A stretch of DNA of 64,000 nt from Cymbomonas tetramitiformis (GCA_001247695.2 LGRX02034683.1:1-64000), one strand, 5' to 3'. Positions 10,946 through 21,176 are shown, counted from the first letter of the stretch. Made by a program: numbers and translations. The notes: generated by a model not told the origin, from the sequence alone.

Positions 10946-10982
10946 AGGGACAAACCATCTTATATTGCAAGACTTTTGAAAA

Positions 10983-12389
10983 TTATTGTAGGAGGGTTTG
11001 GAGAAAGTCGTTTGATTGCTGCACAGCTTCTGTTTCTGTCATGGTCTCACTGCTCGGGATGTCAACTGTATGCGGGTCAGTGTTCAAGGTGGTGGTGGTG
11101 TTTAACAGAAACACGTCTCGCCTATTTTTGGTGTGTTGCCTACAGATTCTTGAGAGTTTTTTAAGGAGAGGTTTAATCTTACCACGGGGAACGCCTATCG
11201 TGTTGAGGACAGTACCAAAAAGAGGAGGGAGGTACCCCATGCGTGTAAGTACTTTGGGCCATTTCACGGTGCTTATGAAGGGCTTGGAATTTGCATTGGT
11301 GATTGTCGTGTCATGGTGACCACCATAATAATGCTCAGCACCATTCTGATGATAGGGGGGGTCTTGAGTGGGCCATGGGCACAGCGAAGAAGGAAGCACT
11401 TTGTCACTTTCGTTCAGAACTTCATTCCAAATATCAGGGCTGACTCTTGTGTATTCTAGCCTCTTCTCCGTGACTCTGGACTTAGGAAGGACATTGATGA
11501 GCCATCTGGCAATCTTTTTCTGTGTAGGCCTCCAGTCAAAGGCTGGTTGAGTATCACTGGGTGCACTGTCTATAGCTATGATAACGACATCCGAAAAATC
11601 ATCCGTATAGCATCCGCCACCTGGAAGAACGTAGGGGTCATCACCCGTCCAATAACCATGTGGGATAAATGGAATAGTGTTATGCGGGAATCTGAAAACA
11701 AGTTTAAAACCTTTATCAAACCATCTTTTTTGGTTTTTGGGAGACAGCGGAAGAATCCATGTTCCTGAAAATCTAGGGACGGTGTTGGCCGCTTTATGTC
11801 CCATTTCCAAGGTAGTCATAACCGCCGAAGATTTGCCCTTATCCTTCCCATCAAAGGGGGGATTTCCGTAAACGATTCTGCCAATGCCTGTTAACGGGTC
11901 CACGTAGGCATCCCAAGCGAGACCATCAAAGCCGATTTTCCCATGACGGCAGAAGGGCCTGAGGGCTTTTTTCATTCTTGTGGTGGGTATACATCTTCTC
12001 GAGTAAATTCTAGGGTGGGCATTTAGTGGGTTGGAGAAAAGTTCACAGCCGTTTTTGTCAAGGTTTCTGTCATCCACCAAAATATCTAAGAGGCTTCTTC
12101 TTATTGCGTAGCAGTTTTTAGGGTCTCCCGATTCAAACTTACATGCATTGAGTGCTTCATGAATATTGTGTGCCCTATTCGAGTACTCCTCAAGTGAGCA
12201 TGGGACTGCTTTGTTGGAAAGGCGGTGCCAAGCCAAAAGTTTCCAAAACTCTTTCTTTTGGACATATTGGAGTTCGGGATATTTAATTGTTCCCGTAACA
12301 TGGTCCACTTCGGGCTTTGCGGTCACAACAATGGTATTCTTTTTTGAACTTGATGGAATCAAAACCACTTTAGGCAAGTGGTGGGCCTA
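10983..12389 (-). CDS. Dam-like (N6-adenine) methyltransferase-fold protein, terminal exon
   Basis: A 464-codon open frame without an ATG near its start; an in-frame TAG ends 9 bases before its first TTG codon. The related copy at 19340-19390 diverges right after the same CTATAG, so the frame is probably a 3' exon beginning at the CTATAG acceptor. Recognisable are ELFSNPLNAHPR, FDGLAWDAYVDP, VYGNPPFDG (about residue 168) and WILPLSP, the order seen in phage-type Dam methyltransferases and the Dam-like domain of DIRS and other retroelements; NPPF is the catalytic-type DPPY/NPPF motif. The tail RRDVFL...TETEAVQQSN is matched by a second copy at 18869-19030. No partner genes are visible; the carrier element type is unknown. 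Enzymatic activity is inference. Confidence 0.55.
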
Positions 12390-12700
12390 TAGCCTACTAG
12401 AATGTCCTAGTGACACAGTGAAAACGCTGAACGCCGTAGGGTTTGAGCGAGGCAATCGGGTATATCAAAAGATAGAAATTAATACACGACTCTCAGGCTA
12501 TCTAAGCTCTGAGGCCGTCACTAGGCAATCATATCGTGTGTCACAGTCTAAGCTACCGAAGTCGAACTACTGAGTACAGGTAGGAAGTCACTGTACTGTC
12601 ACTGCCACTGTCATACGTCATACGTGGTACTGAACTACTGAATCTCAGCAGTGTGTCACTCCTCGGCGTCTACGTGGCACGGTGGGGATTCAGTACTCTG
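12378..12700 (-). repeat. Upstream region of the Dam-like gene, repeated inverted at 18.4-19.4 kb
   Basis: The complement of this stretch matches 18385-18433 plus 19058-19390 closely (for example GAGCTTAGATAGCCTGAGAG and CACTAGGACATTCTAGTAGG). It extends slightly into the coding exon, where both copies encode LPKVVLI. It therefore marks a second, truncated copy of the same element in opposite orientation. Confidence 0.8.
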
Positions 12701-12725
12701 TACCGCACAAGTATCGCCATCAATA

Positions 12726-12798
12726 GCCTGAGTAGCTCAAACGGCAGAGCGCTCGCCCGGCATGCGAGAGGTCCGTGGATCGATTCCCGGCCTGGCTC
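12726..12798 (+). tRNA. tRNA-Ala(GGC)-like sequence
   Basis: The D arm GCTC...GAGC and the anticodon arm CTCGC-CCGGCAT-GCGAG are perfect, giving anticodon GGC (Ala). The T arm keeps the B-box-like GGATCGATTCC but pairs poorly, acceptor pairing is partial, and position 33 is C. A TTTTT run follows at 12802, as for Pol III termination. Could be a decayed tRNA gene or a SINE head. Confidence 0.45.
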
Positions 12799-12809
12799 AC
12801 CTTTTTCGG

Positions 12810-13684
12810 GCTTCTGGTCTAGCAGTACAGTTTCTGTTCCCCCATGAAACAGCAGCGTCACACATAATGTTCGCATAGAACCGTGACACGTATGTATAAA
12901 CGGTCATCTGAAATTCCCGCACATAATTTTGCAACGGAGCCGCGGGATCGAAAATTCAGGGTTTCGGCCTCAGGGTATTATTTTTCGTGGCCGCAAAAAT
13001 CAAAATTTGCGCCCGGGGTCTTTTCAGACCTACTTATACGCTTCTAAGGAAGCATACTAATAGGTCCATGCTGCTCAGTTGTTGTTTACTAACAACAACT
13101 GAGCCAATCCCTCAGATTGGGTGAGATTTTGCTCGCTCACACCCCCGAACGCTCAATCGAGCATCCGCTATACCGTAAACCCCGCCCGCACATGAGGTAT
13201 ATCGGATGAGCGCAATCGATGCGCATGAGTCTCAGCATTCCAGAACGGTACTTACTTTGTTAATGCGGTTAACGCGGCGAAAGTTATCGGGGCAAATCCC
13301 TAGGCAGATCCCTTTTTGTGTGAAAACGCATACTCCCGCAACCGGGCGCAAGTTGCCCGCTTGAGTGGAATCTGAAAATGTGAAGAATGCCGGTTAGCGG
13401 ATCCTCCGATTGTTGGTACATACTTGGTACCAACAGTCTTAGGAATGTTGCTATGCATGAATATGCTTAGTATCATGCCTTTTTGTGCAATATACACAGT
13501 CAAACGGGCAGTAAAACTCCTCCCGTGAGTTCTGCAAAACAGCAATCGATGAACGCAACCCTGCGAAGAAAAACAGAACGGGGAAATCGGAAAAATCGAA
13601 CGACTGAGAATTGCGATTTGCCATCGTGGACCATTTCTGAACCGTTCCCCGATTTATAGTTAACACGCACTGCAAAAGGAACCA
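12810..13684. other. Non-coding stretch with several hairpins
   Basis: No convincing coding frame. It contains a perfect 13-bp hairpin at 13074-13103 (CTCAGTTGTTGTT, loop TACT) followed by CCAATC/GATTGG and TATACC/GGTATA stems within the next 120 bp. Whether this is a structured RNA or chance is undecided. Confidence 0.35.
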
Positions 13685-13693
13685 TTACCGAAA

Positions 13694-14222
13694 GGGTAAT
13701 GCTACAGACGCTGGAATTTCGTACGTCTTTTTACTTATACACGATTATATAAATCTGGGCACCTCGCGCGATCGAGCCTGCCCATCATCGTCCTCACCGG
13801 CCGGTTCCGGTGGATCGTGATGACTACAACGTTCAACGTACACTTGGAACCTACAGCAGGGGGTCGATGATAAAGGTCATGGTCAGCGCCCGCAATTCAT
13901 TCGTGCACATTCATTCGCCTCGTAAGGCGAATACTGCTGAACTGCTGAACTGCTGTGGTACGTTTCTTGAGCGAGTATTTTGTGTTTACTTGGTTTCTTG
14001 TGTGAACTAACGATGCGGGTTGTGTGGAGCTCGTGCTGCAGGCTTAGAGATCAGACCGCGCCCTGAGATGTGGAGGGCTAAGTTGGCAAGTGCCAACCTA
14101 GTGTGGGATGAAACCCACCCACGTCGGACCCAATGCATAAAACGCTTTGCAGCCGAGGGGTTTTCGTGCGTCAGAGCGCACGAAACTTGGCACTGATATT
14201 ACTGACAGTAATATTAGTGCAC
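13694..14222 (+). repeat. Left 529-bp terminal inverted repeat of the MULE
   Basis: Matches the complement of 15304-15832. Near its inner edge is the near-palindrome AATATTACTGACAGTAATATT, so the arm itself can fold. It includes a 66-codon open frame of unknown meaning. Confidence 0.9.
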
Positions 14223-14269
14223 TCTCTGAAGCGCAAGGTGAGACGTTGAGTATGCTGCACACGATCACA

Positions 14270-15250
14270 TCCTAACTTCAAGCGTTTTGAAAACCCAAGA
14301 CGCTCGAAGTCAAGATATGACCATTGCAAGCATACTGAACGGAATACCTTGAAACTTGTAGGAAGTGTTCATACGACCCTTAATATGAATATATTTGCCA
14401 ACTTTCGTGAGCTATTTCTAACGGGAACGCCCATCCTGAAAGGCTTTCTTGGGTTTGGGTACATCAATCATCATTGAAACCCAAACCCAAAACGCGTTAA
14501 GTCAAAATGCGACCGTTTGGAGCATACTCAACGGCATACCTTGAAACTTGCAGGATATGTTCACAGGACTAGTGTGAACATACCTGACAAGTTTCGTGTG
14601 CTATCTTCCACGGGAACGCCCATCCTGCCAGGCATTCTTGGGTTTGGGTACATAAATCATCATTGAAACCCAAACCCAAAACGCGTTAAGTCAAAATGCG
14701 ACCGTTTGGAGCATACTCAACGGCATACCTTGAAACTTGCAGGATATGTTCACAGGACTAGTGTGAACATACCTGGCAAGTTTCGTGTGCTATCTTCCAC
14801 GGGAACGCCCATCCTGCCAGGCATTCTTGGGTTTGGGTACATAAATCATCATTGAAACCCAAACCCAAAACGCGTTAAGTCAAGATGCGACCGTTTGGAG
14901 CATACTCAACGGCATACCTTGAAACTTGCAGGATATGTTCACAGGACTAGTGTGAACATACCTGGCAAGTTTCGTGTGCTATCTTTCACGGGAACGCCCA
15001 TCCTGCCAGGCATTCTTGGGTTTGGGTACATTAATCATCATTGAAACCCAAACCCAAAACGCGTTAAGTCAAGATGCGACCGTTTGGAGCATACTCAACG
15101 GCATACCTTGAAACTTGCAGGATATGTTCACAGGACTAGTGTGAACATATCTGCCAGCTTACATGAGCTACATCTTACGGGAACGCCCATTCTGATAGGC
15201 AGTCTTGGGTTTGGGTACTTTAGTGAAACCCAAACCCAAAACGCTTGAAG
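14270..15250. repeat. 189-bp tandem repeat, about 5 copies
   Basis: AACGCGTTAAGTCAA recurs at 14491, 14680, 14869 and 15058, an exact 189-bp period. Outer copies near 14290 and 15230 are diverged (ACGCTCGAAGTC / ACGCTTGAAGTC). Each unit contains the inverted pair TTGGGTTTGGGTA ... AACCCAAACCCAA, which can form a hairpin. Confidence 0.9.
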
Positions 15251-15303
15251 TCAAGTGGCAGTCGCTTGCAGCATCCTCAACGGCCTACCTTGCGCTTCGA
15301 AGG

Positions 15304-15832
15304 GTGCACTAATATTACTGTCAGTAATATTAGTGCCAAGTTTCGTGCGCTCTGACGCACGAAAACCCCTCGGCTGCAAAGCGTTTTATGCATTGGGTCC
15401 GACGTGGGTGGGTTTCATCCCACACTAGGTTGGCACTTGCCAACTTAGCCCTCCACATCTCAGGGCGCGGTCTGATCTCTAAGCCTGCAGCACGAGCTCC
15501 ACACAACCCGCATCGTTAGTTCACACAAGAAACCAAGTAAACACAAAATACTCGCTCAAGAAACGTACCACAGCAGTTCAGCAGTTCAGCAGTATTCGCC
15601 TTACGAGGCGAATGAATGTGCACGAATGAATTGCGGGCGCTGACCATGACCTTTATCATCGACCCCCTGCTGTAGGTTCCAAGTGTACGTTGAACGTTGT
15701 AGTCATCACGATCCACCGGAACCGGCCGGTGAGGACGATGATGGGCAGGCTCGATCGCGCGAGGTGCCCAGATTTATATAATCGTGTATAAGTAAAAAGA
15801 CGTACGAAATTCCAGCGTCTGTAGCATTACCC
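15304..15832 (-). repeat. Right 529-bp terminal inverted repeat of the MULE
   Basis: Complement of 13694-14222. Its outer end GCATTACCC is followed directly by the 9-bp duplication TTACCGAAA. It lies 269 bp upstream of the FkbM-type start codon at 16102. Confidence 0.9.
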
Positions 15833-16101
15833 TTACCGAAATCAAATTCATGGAAAAATTACCGGCTAGCGAATTTTTGAAAAAATGATTCTCGATATTC
15901 TAACCGAGAAGGCAGCGCTTTAACCGTACCGAGACTGTCCTAAGTGGTCGCGGGATATCGAAGAAATATTTTCCTATTTGCTTTGAGTTTGCTGTAGCAT
16001 CACTGACGGAACCATGCTGAGTGGTTGACATCAAAAGGCTGCTTGTCTCTCGCGCGACACTGCGCCGCTCCTGAACCTCTCACACGTTCGCGCTTTCGAA
16101 A

Positions 16102-17343
16102 ATGGCGAAGCGGACTTTACCAGTCGCCACGAAGGAACGCACACTCTTGATATCACTTGTTGTCGCAGTGGTGTTCATACCTGTCTCTTTTCGAGCCGGA
16201 GTTGAGCATCAGAAGGCCTCACAAACTATGTTCAGCAGTGACTCTTGCGTCGGAAAGATGGCGCCTGTGCTTCCCTCTGCAGGGGGGCGTTCTTTCGTCT
16301 CGTCCGCTCGTCCGAGTTCTTCGCACCACGAAATATGCCCTCCTTGCTCTTCTCAATTGACAGAACCCTCCTTAAAGTTTGCGGATTTGGGGATGGCCTC
16401 GACCAGTCACGCCTCGGTGACATACCCCAGCTCTCTCGACTGTTCCACAGCTCCCAAAGCGTGGCCACTTCACGCAACGTGGTTCAACACCTCACACCGG
16501 CCACACAGACAGGTCATCGTTTCCTTCTCCTATTGGGAAGACCGTATTCGCGAAGGTGTATGCGGATACGATAAATATGATTCTCGCTGGAACTCGGCAA
16601 GGGGCAACGTAGAAGTGAGAAGCTTCGGATTAGCTATGAGCAAGCTGCCACAAGATCGGGTGTTTGTCGACGTCGGTGCTGACGTTGGCTTCATGAGCCT
16701 CGCGATCGCCGACTTAGGTTACCGAGTGTTTGCATTTGAGCCAATACCGTACAGTCAGGGTAAGCTGTGCGAGGGAATCACGTGGAATAATTTCAGTAAT
16801 TTGGTCACCGTTTTTCCATTCGCCGCTGGCTCCGAGGCATTGGATAACGTTCCCTTCTACACAAGAGAAGACGGTCACCTCGGCTCATCTTCCTTGCACC
16901 GAAACGCGATTGTGAAAGATCGTAAACTGGTTCGCGACATTCATGACCCAACCATCGACAGCCATAATGCAAGTCACTGGAAGAAAATTAACGTTATTCC
17001 CATCCGAACAGCTGTTAGAAGGCTGGACGCAGTGATACCGAGGCACGAAAAACTTGGGATTCTTAAAGTGGATGCACAAGGGGCTGATTTCAACGTACTT
17101 AAGGGAGCAACTGGTTTGCTTAATCGCACTGTGGCTGAAGGGGCCCCTTATCAGATCGTGTTTGAGTTTGACTTGCGGTTTCTTGTCAAGAGGATTAGTG
17201 ATCATAACTGGCGTGAATACGAGCCCTTTATGGCATCCATGAAGTATAAATGCAATTTCCCGTCATATGAGAAGCTTGAGGCTCAGGAGGCAGATGTGGC
17301 CACACTCCGGAGAAGTGATGATGTATCCTGCACGAAAGTGTAA
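16102..17343 (+). CDS. FkbM-family SAM-dependent methyltransferase, membrane-anchored
   Basis: Intact 413-residue single-exon gene. Residues about 13-32 (ERTLLISLVVAVVFIPVSF) form a hydrophobic signal-anchor after a short basic N-terminus (MAKRTLPVATK), suggesting a type II membrane protein of the secretory pathway. The catalytic half has the SAM-binding motif VFVDVGADVGFMSLAIA with FAFEP after it (about 185-215) and the FkbM signature ILKVDAQGADFNVLKGA (about 320-336). FkbM enzymes methylate hydroxyl groups of polyketides or sugars; the substrate here is unknown. Between anchor and domain is a Ser/Pro-rich stem. It is the only gene in the window with the look of an ordinary host gene. A MULE sits 269 bp upstream and could influence its expression. 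Confidence 0.85.
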   Translation: MAKRTLPVATKERTLLISLVVAVVFIPVSFRAGVEHQKASQTMFSSDSCVGKMAPVLPSAGGRSFVSSARPSSSHHEICPPCSSQLTEPSLKFADLGMASTSHASVTYPSSLDCSTAPKAWPLHATWFNTSHRPHRQVIVSFSYWEDRIREGVCGYDKYDSRWNSARGNVEVRSFGLAMSKLPQDRVFVDVGADVGFMSLAIADLGYRVFAFEPIPYSQGKLCEGITWNNFSNLVTVFPFAAGSEALDNVPFYTREDGHLGSSSLHRNAIVKDRKLVRDIHDPTIDSHNASHWKKINVIPIRTAVRRLDAVIPRHEKLGILKVDAQGADFNVLKGATGLLNRTVAEGAPYQIVFEFDLRFLVKRISDHNWREYEPFMASMKYKCNFPSYEKLEAQEADVATLRRSDDVSCTKV

Positions 17344-18384
17344 TTCAAGGCAAGACGACGAAATATCAAAAAGAATGTCAGGTGCATCTAAAATTGATGA
17401 ACGAAAGCTATATGTACATCACATGAGATCCATTACAATGTGTTTATTGGCCTGAACTCTAAATCGTGCCCGCTACGACCTTTTCAAGAGGTTCTACAGG
17501 AGGCATGAAAAGACCTCTTTCTAGTAAGCCACCATCCTAATCCGCGGGTTGCCACAAGAGCTTAGTGTCCTCTCGCGTGTTTTGAACTTTAGGCATGTTT
17601 TTCCTAGCATCTCAGTCAGCTGATCTGTATCCATAGTCCTCCCCCAACAACCGTTCAAGTACACGGTTGACGGGAAGTCGACAACTTTGTTTACCATCAA
17701 CCAAGACATCACTCACCACAAGACGTCTTTTCAAGCTACAATATTCTACCTGAATGAGATGATAGCGATCGTCGTACATTGCACTCGCCGACCTTTCCTT
17801 GCACCAGGAAATTTTGGGCCCGACTACAATTAAGGATCGGTATCGATATATCGGGAAAGATCATCATTAACATGTCACAACCTCGAACACGAGCCAGGGG
17901 GGGTCATTATGGGGGGGCATGAGACCTCCGAACCCTTCCGCAACCAGCCCCTGTGCCAACGGACATCACGCCTTCACCCGTATACCCCAGCAAAGGCGGA
18001 CTTTCATCTTCCATATATGAACGCCAAATCCCAGATCAGCTCATGCTTCGCGTACTCTCGCAGGTGTCGCAGCTTAACATGCGACAAGGCTCAACACAGT
18101 CAAACTTTCACTCTCCAGCACAACCCCTCACACACAATTACGCTACAATAATGCCGTGTCGTACGCGTCTCAGTCACTTTATCACATCACATTACGTCAG
18201 GTACCACAGTACGACTTACCAAGGCCTGGGATGGTGAAACACTCTTTCGCAAAACCATTCGGTTATACTATTAAGACCTGCGGCATGACGATCGTCATCC
18301 CGTCAATCAACCGGGTGACGCCACCGCGCCGGCTACAACAGCAACGGCAACGCTCGCGAAGCTCTACGCGTGCCCCCACAATAC
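17344..18384. other. Intergenic, no gene supported
   Basis: Includes the 3' side of the FkbM-type gene. Scattered open frames under 100 codons show no domain or coding bias. G runs occur at about 17900-17920. Nothing further is recognised. Confidence 0.4.
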
Positions 18385-18639
18385 TCAGTGCAGAGATTCA
18401 GTACTTCAGTACCCCGTATGACGTATGATATGATAATAATATAACATTTACGCTGAGAATAATGACTAAGTCATGAGTCCGCCGTAATCTTGCAAGCAGG
18501 CATCTGAAGAACAGAGGGAGCTGGAATCATCCTCATAGCGCACCCCGAAGGGCTCATCTAGGTCGTATCAACCTAGGAAACCGCGGCAAGGCAAAACTAC
18601 GCAGAGCGCTAAAAAGGTCGTGCCGGCGGAGAAGCATCA

Positions 18640-18805
18640 GATGAGGTGGAGGTGGAGCGAGGCTGCATCTGTGATGGAAAAAAGGGGCGGGAGCGAGGCG
18701 GAGGAGGGACGGTGGTGGAGGGTCGGGAAGGTGGGGGTGGAGGGAGCAGAGTGTGGGGGTGGAGGGCGAGCTAAGGTAGGAGGTGGGGGAGGGGGGGACC
18801 CCTCC
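18640..18805. repeat. Second G-rich strand-asymmetric tract
   Basis: Like 10800-10945, with the same closing GGGGACCCCTCCTA, and placed just downstream of a related minus-strand C-terminal coding fragment. The shared layout suggests a conserved 3' region of one gene family. Confidence 0.65.
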
Positions 18806-18868
18806 TACCAAAGAGGGGAGGAGGTGATAATCAAGAAATCATCTGAGTGAGGAGAAGGAGTGGAGGTG

Positions 18869-19046
18869 AAAATCATTCAGGGGAGGTTAGGAAAGACATG
18901 TTTGCTCTTTCAACAGCTTCTTCTTCTGTGATACCAATAATTCGGCTGAGTGTGGTTCTGAGGGGGTCGTGGTTCTCGACTCTAGCATGACCATTAAGGA
19001 AGGCGTCACGTCTAATGCGAGTGTGGTATCTGTATGATGCGATTGA
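18869..19046 (-). pseudogene. C-terminal fragment related to the Dam-like protein
   Basis: On the minus strand a frame reads SYRYHTRIRRDAFLNGHARV, then DPLRTTLSRIIGITEEEAVE and a stop. It aligns with the last 50 residues of the 10983-12389 protein: RRD(A/V)FL, DP, then TE(E/T)EAV and an Asn. Similarity at protein level, with clearly different DNA, shows a diverged paralogue and that this tail is a conserved part of the family. The catalytic part is absent. Confidence 0.6.
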
Positions 19047-19445
19047 CGCATGACGGATAGTATGACGTATGACGTGATGAAGATGGAGCTGATGTTGGAC
19101 AAAGGATGAGGATAGCTGAGTGGGATGCTGATGAAGACGCTGACTTCCTACCTGTACTCAATAGTTCGACTTCGGTAGCTTAGACTGTGACACACGGTAT
19201 GATTGCCTAGTGACAGCCTCGGAGCTTAGATAGCCTGAGAGTCGTGTATTCATTCTATCTTTGATGATACCCGATTAGTCTCGCTCAAACCCTACGGCGT
19301 TCAGCGTTTTCACTGTGTCACTAGGACATTCTAGTAGGCTATAGGAACACAACTTGCCGAAAGTGGTTTTGATTCAAAGCCACTGAATGGCTGGCTAAAG
19401 TTATAGAGGGGGGGAGCGTGGCTGCGTAGGTAGAATGGTGCGGTG

Positions 19446-19627
19446 TGCTAGAATAGTCGCACCGCCTGATTATGTGACTCTTCCCGTAGTAGTGTTTGTG
19501 ATTGTCACCCGAACCAGAAACCCTAACTGTTTATGCCCATATAACGGGTAAACTTATCAACTTTAATAGATTCTGAGAAAATTATCACTGAGTGAATATA
19601 TCCCGGGTCTTAGGGGTATATCCAACA
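19446..19627 (+). repeat. 5' LTR of element C
   Basis: 182 bp, TG...CA ends, preceded by the target duplication CGGTG. The following TTTGGACCCACGCACTCC could hold a primer binding site, though no specific tRNA is recognised. Confidence 0.85.
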
Positions 19628-20017
19628 GGTTTGGACCCACGCACTCCTTTTTTAGACACTGCGAATTTTAGCCATGTCTGGCTAAACAACGACGCTTGAG
19701 ATGGAGTGAGGGGCTCCACTAGGGGCGCGGCGGAGCGGTATGGCCTAGCCGATGTCTAGTTGATTGGATTTACGGGAAGCTTGTGCACGAGGCGGACTTC
19801 ATTTTCCTCACTACGCGTTGGTTGACGTTGGAAATTTTGGTCGGATCCGACACCACTTTCCTTGGCCGCGTCACTCTGCATCCACATGCAAGTGGGGAGA
19901 TTTTTACGCCACAGCTTTCCCTTGCTTTCCTCGACAACCGCGTTACGACTTTTGGCCGCCGCTCCTTCCGCACCTCGTCCCATTTTTCCTCACTTCGTCT
20001 CTACATTCTCTTTTATC

Positions 20018-20438
20018 ATGGTTGCGACTAGATTGACTTCGAGTATGGCGTCACGCCGACGTTCTCTAGCGACGATTTTCGACTCTGCTGCCGCACGTAA
20101 TTCAGTCACGCCGGCTACGCCGGCTACGCCGGCTACGCCGGCTACGCCGGCACCTGCTGGTGTTCCGGCTGCGAACTCCGCCCAGGTAGTTTTCCTGGCG
20201 GGGGTTCGCTCATTGACCCGTGAGCGCTTCGACGAGAGCGTAGCGAAGCACGTCATCCGAAAATGTTTCCGTGAGAAGCATGAACGATTCACCGGCACTG
20301 AGTCCAACGCGCACTGAGTACTCCTCGCGAAGCTTGTGCCTGCCCCCTAGGAGGCGTTCGAGGCGCAGGACGTTTTATTTGCGCCGCTTTTCGACTTGGA
20401 GGACTCTACGTTGGCCGTCCGCTCCGAGGCTAACAAAT
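20018..20438 (+). pseudogene. Element C gag, first segment (interrupted by A)
   Basis: From the ATG at 20018 (MVATRLTSSMASRRRSLATI) through an (Ala-Thr-Pro)n run. Two in-frame stops, TGA (20315) and TAG (20348), look like CGA and CAG after C-to-T change. The frame then continues (EAFEAQDVLFAPLFDLEDST) to Asn-Lys at the A insertion. It resumes in frame after the other copy of the AAAT duplication at 43371 (LLFSTLELIVCP), which confirms the insertion site. Confidence 0.75.
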
Positions 20439-20650
20439 TGTCGCAAACGCGTGCATATGATGGTACAATCTCGGAATCGAACGAACTTAACACTCGCGAC
20501 TGATCATAAGCATCATTAATATCCACTGGTGCCGGTAACTGATCGAGCAATTCTCAACACAACATAAGATCGTAGAGCTACAAAATTTTTAAAATTCTGA
20601 TACCCTGTTATCAAACGCTGAACTCTTATATGCAAGCCCAGATTCCAACA
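20439..20650 (-). repeat. LTR part S, outer copy
   Basis: 212 bp with TG...CA ends, two differences noticed from 21179-21390. It follows the 3' LTR directly (junction ...TTTTTCA|TGTTGG in sense) and abuts the target duplication. A normal element should have nothing here; see findings. Confidence 0.85.
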
Positions 20651-21176
20651 TGAAAAAGTATGAAAACAGCAGTAAAATATATCCGTCAAAATTGATATTA
20701 TATCACAAAATACGAATTATTGTGTGTACAAAAGCTGTGAGCAGAACTGTCTTAGCACTCTAGCACTGGCACGCGAACAGCCACCTAGTACTTGCGAAGG
20801 CAAAACAATAATGAGTCCACTAGCCTGACCTTCGGTCAGAGCCTACTTATATCTCAATGTCCTGTCACATTTCCCAAAACTGTAACGGGTTCTAGCCCTT
20901 AAATCTTCATCTGGCCAATGGAAAGTCATTATCCCATGCCAGCTCTAACAATGTTACCGTTTACCGCATTCTGACTGACACGTCAGCGGCAAAGGAGTCA
21001 CTGCCATCTTCGTCTTATCATTCCCTGGTCACCTGATGGTGACTATATCTTCTCTGACAAGTCTGCATCTCACAGATGGTCATCTTCGTAAAGCCTGTCA
21101 TGCTGTCACCACTGTCATGCGTGTCACCAGCTGAACAAACCCGGCGCGGTACCATGAGAAGCCGGCGTTTGTTACA
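20651..21176 (-). repeat. LTR part X (526 bp), 3' copy
   Basis: Same 526-bp length as the 5' copy (36147-36356 plus 43052-43370, with element II and one TGT copy removed). In sense it starts TGTAACAAACGCC and ends CTTTTTCA. Confidence 0.9.

Larger units (their letters stand above)
13694..15832. mobile_element. Mutator-like (MULE) long-TIR element, non-autonomous
   Basis: 2139 bp bounded by inverted repeats of 529 bp that look almost perfect (one mismatch noticed), starting GGGTAATGCTACAGACGC. A 9-bp direct duplication TTACCGAAA flanks it (13685-13693 and 15833-15841). A 9-bp duplication with long TIRs is the Mutator signature. No transposase is encoded; the only frame is an identical 66-codon ORF within each arm (13810-14010 and, inverted, 15516-15716). 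The centre is a 189-bp tandem array. Near-identical arms point to a young insertion or ongoing gene conversion. Confidence 0.85.
18385..19390 (+). mobile_element. Truncated second copy of the 10.8-12.7 kb element
   Basis: 18385-18433 and about 19131-19390 match the upstream region of the Dam-like gene in reverse orientation. The copy ends shortly after the first codons of that exon (LPKVVLI, then a stop). It is interrupted by 18434-19057, whose edges carry the direct repeat (G)TATGACGTATGA, suggesting an insertion with a duplication of about 12 bp. Element C begins just to the right. Confidence 0.55.

Noticed and set aside
13810..14010. 66-codon ORF as a gene
   Set aside because: It occurs identically in the other MULE arm only because the arms are inverted copies; no domain, and nothing links it to transposition.
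14270..15250. CRISPR-like or centromeric array
   Set aside because: Five contiguous 189-bp units bounded by MULE arms with a target duplication; it is internal to the transposon.
16102..17343. Another transposon-borne DNA methyltransferase
   Set aside because: Motifs are those of FkbM O-methyltransferases with a membrane anchor, with no NPPY or PCQ motif, and no element ends enclose it.
18554..18850. Pro/Leu-rich or Gly-rich protein from the G-rich tract
   Set aside because: Low-complexity frames on both strands of a purine/pyrimidine-asymmetric tract; more likely the 3' region of the minus-strand fragment.
20041..20317. Ala-Thr-Pro repeat protein as an independent small gene
   Set aside because: The frame continues past two stops and rejoins gag of element C across the A insertion, so it is the gag N-terminus.
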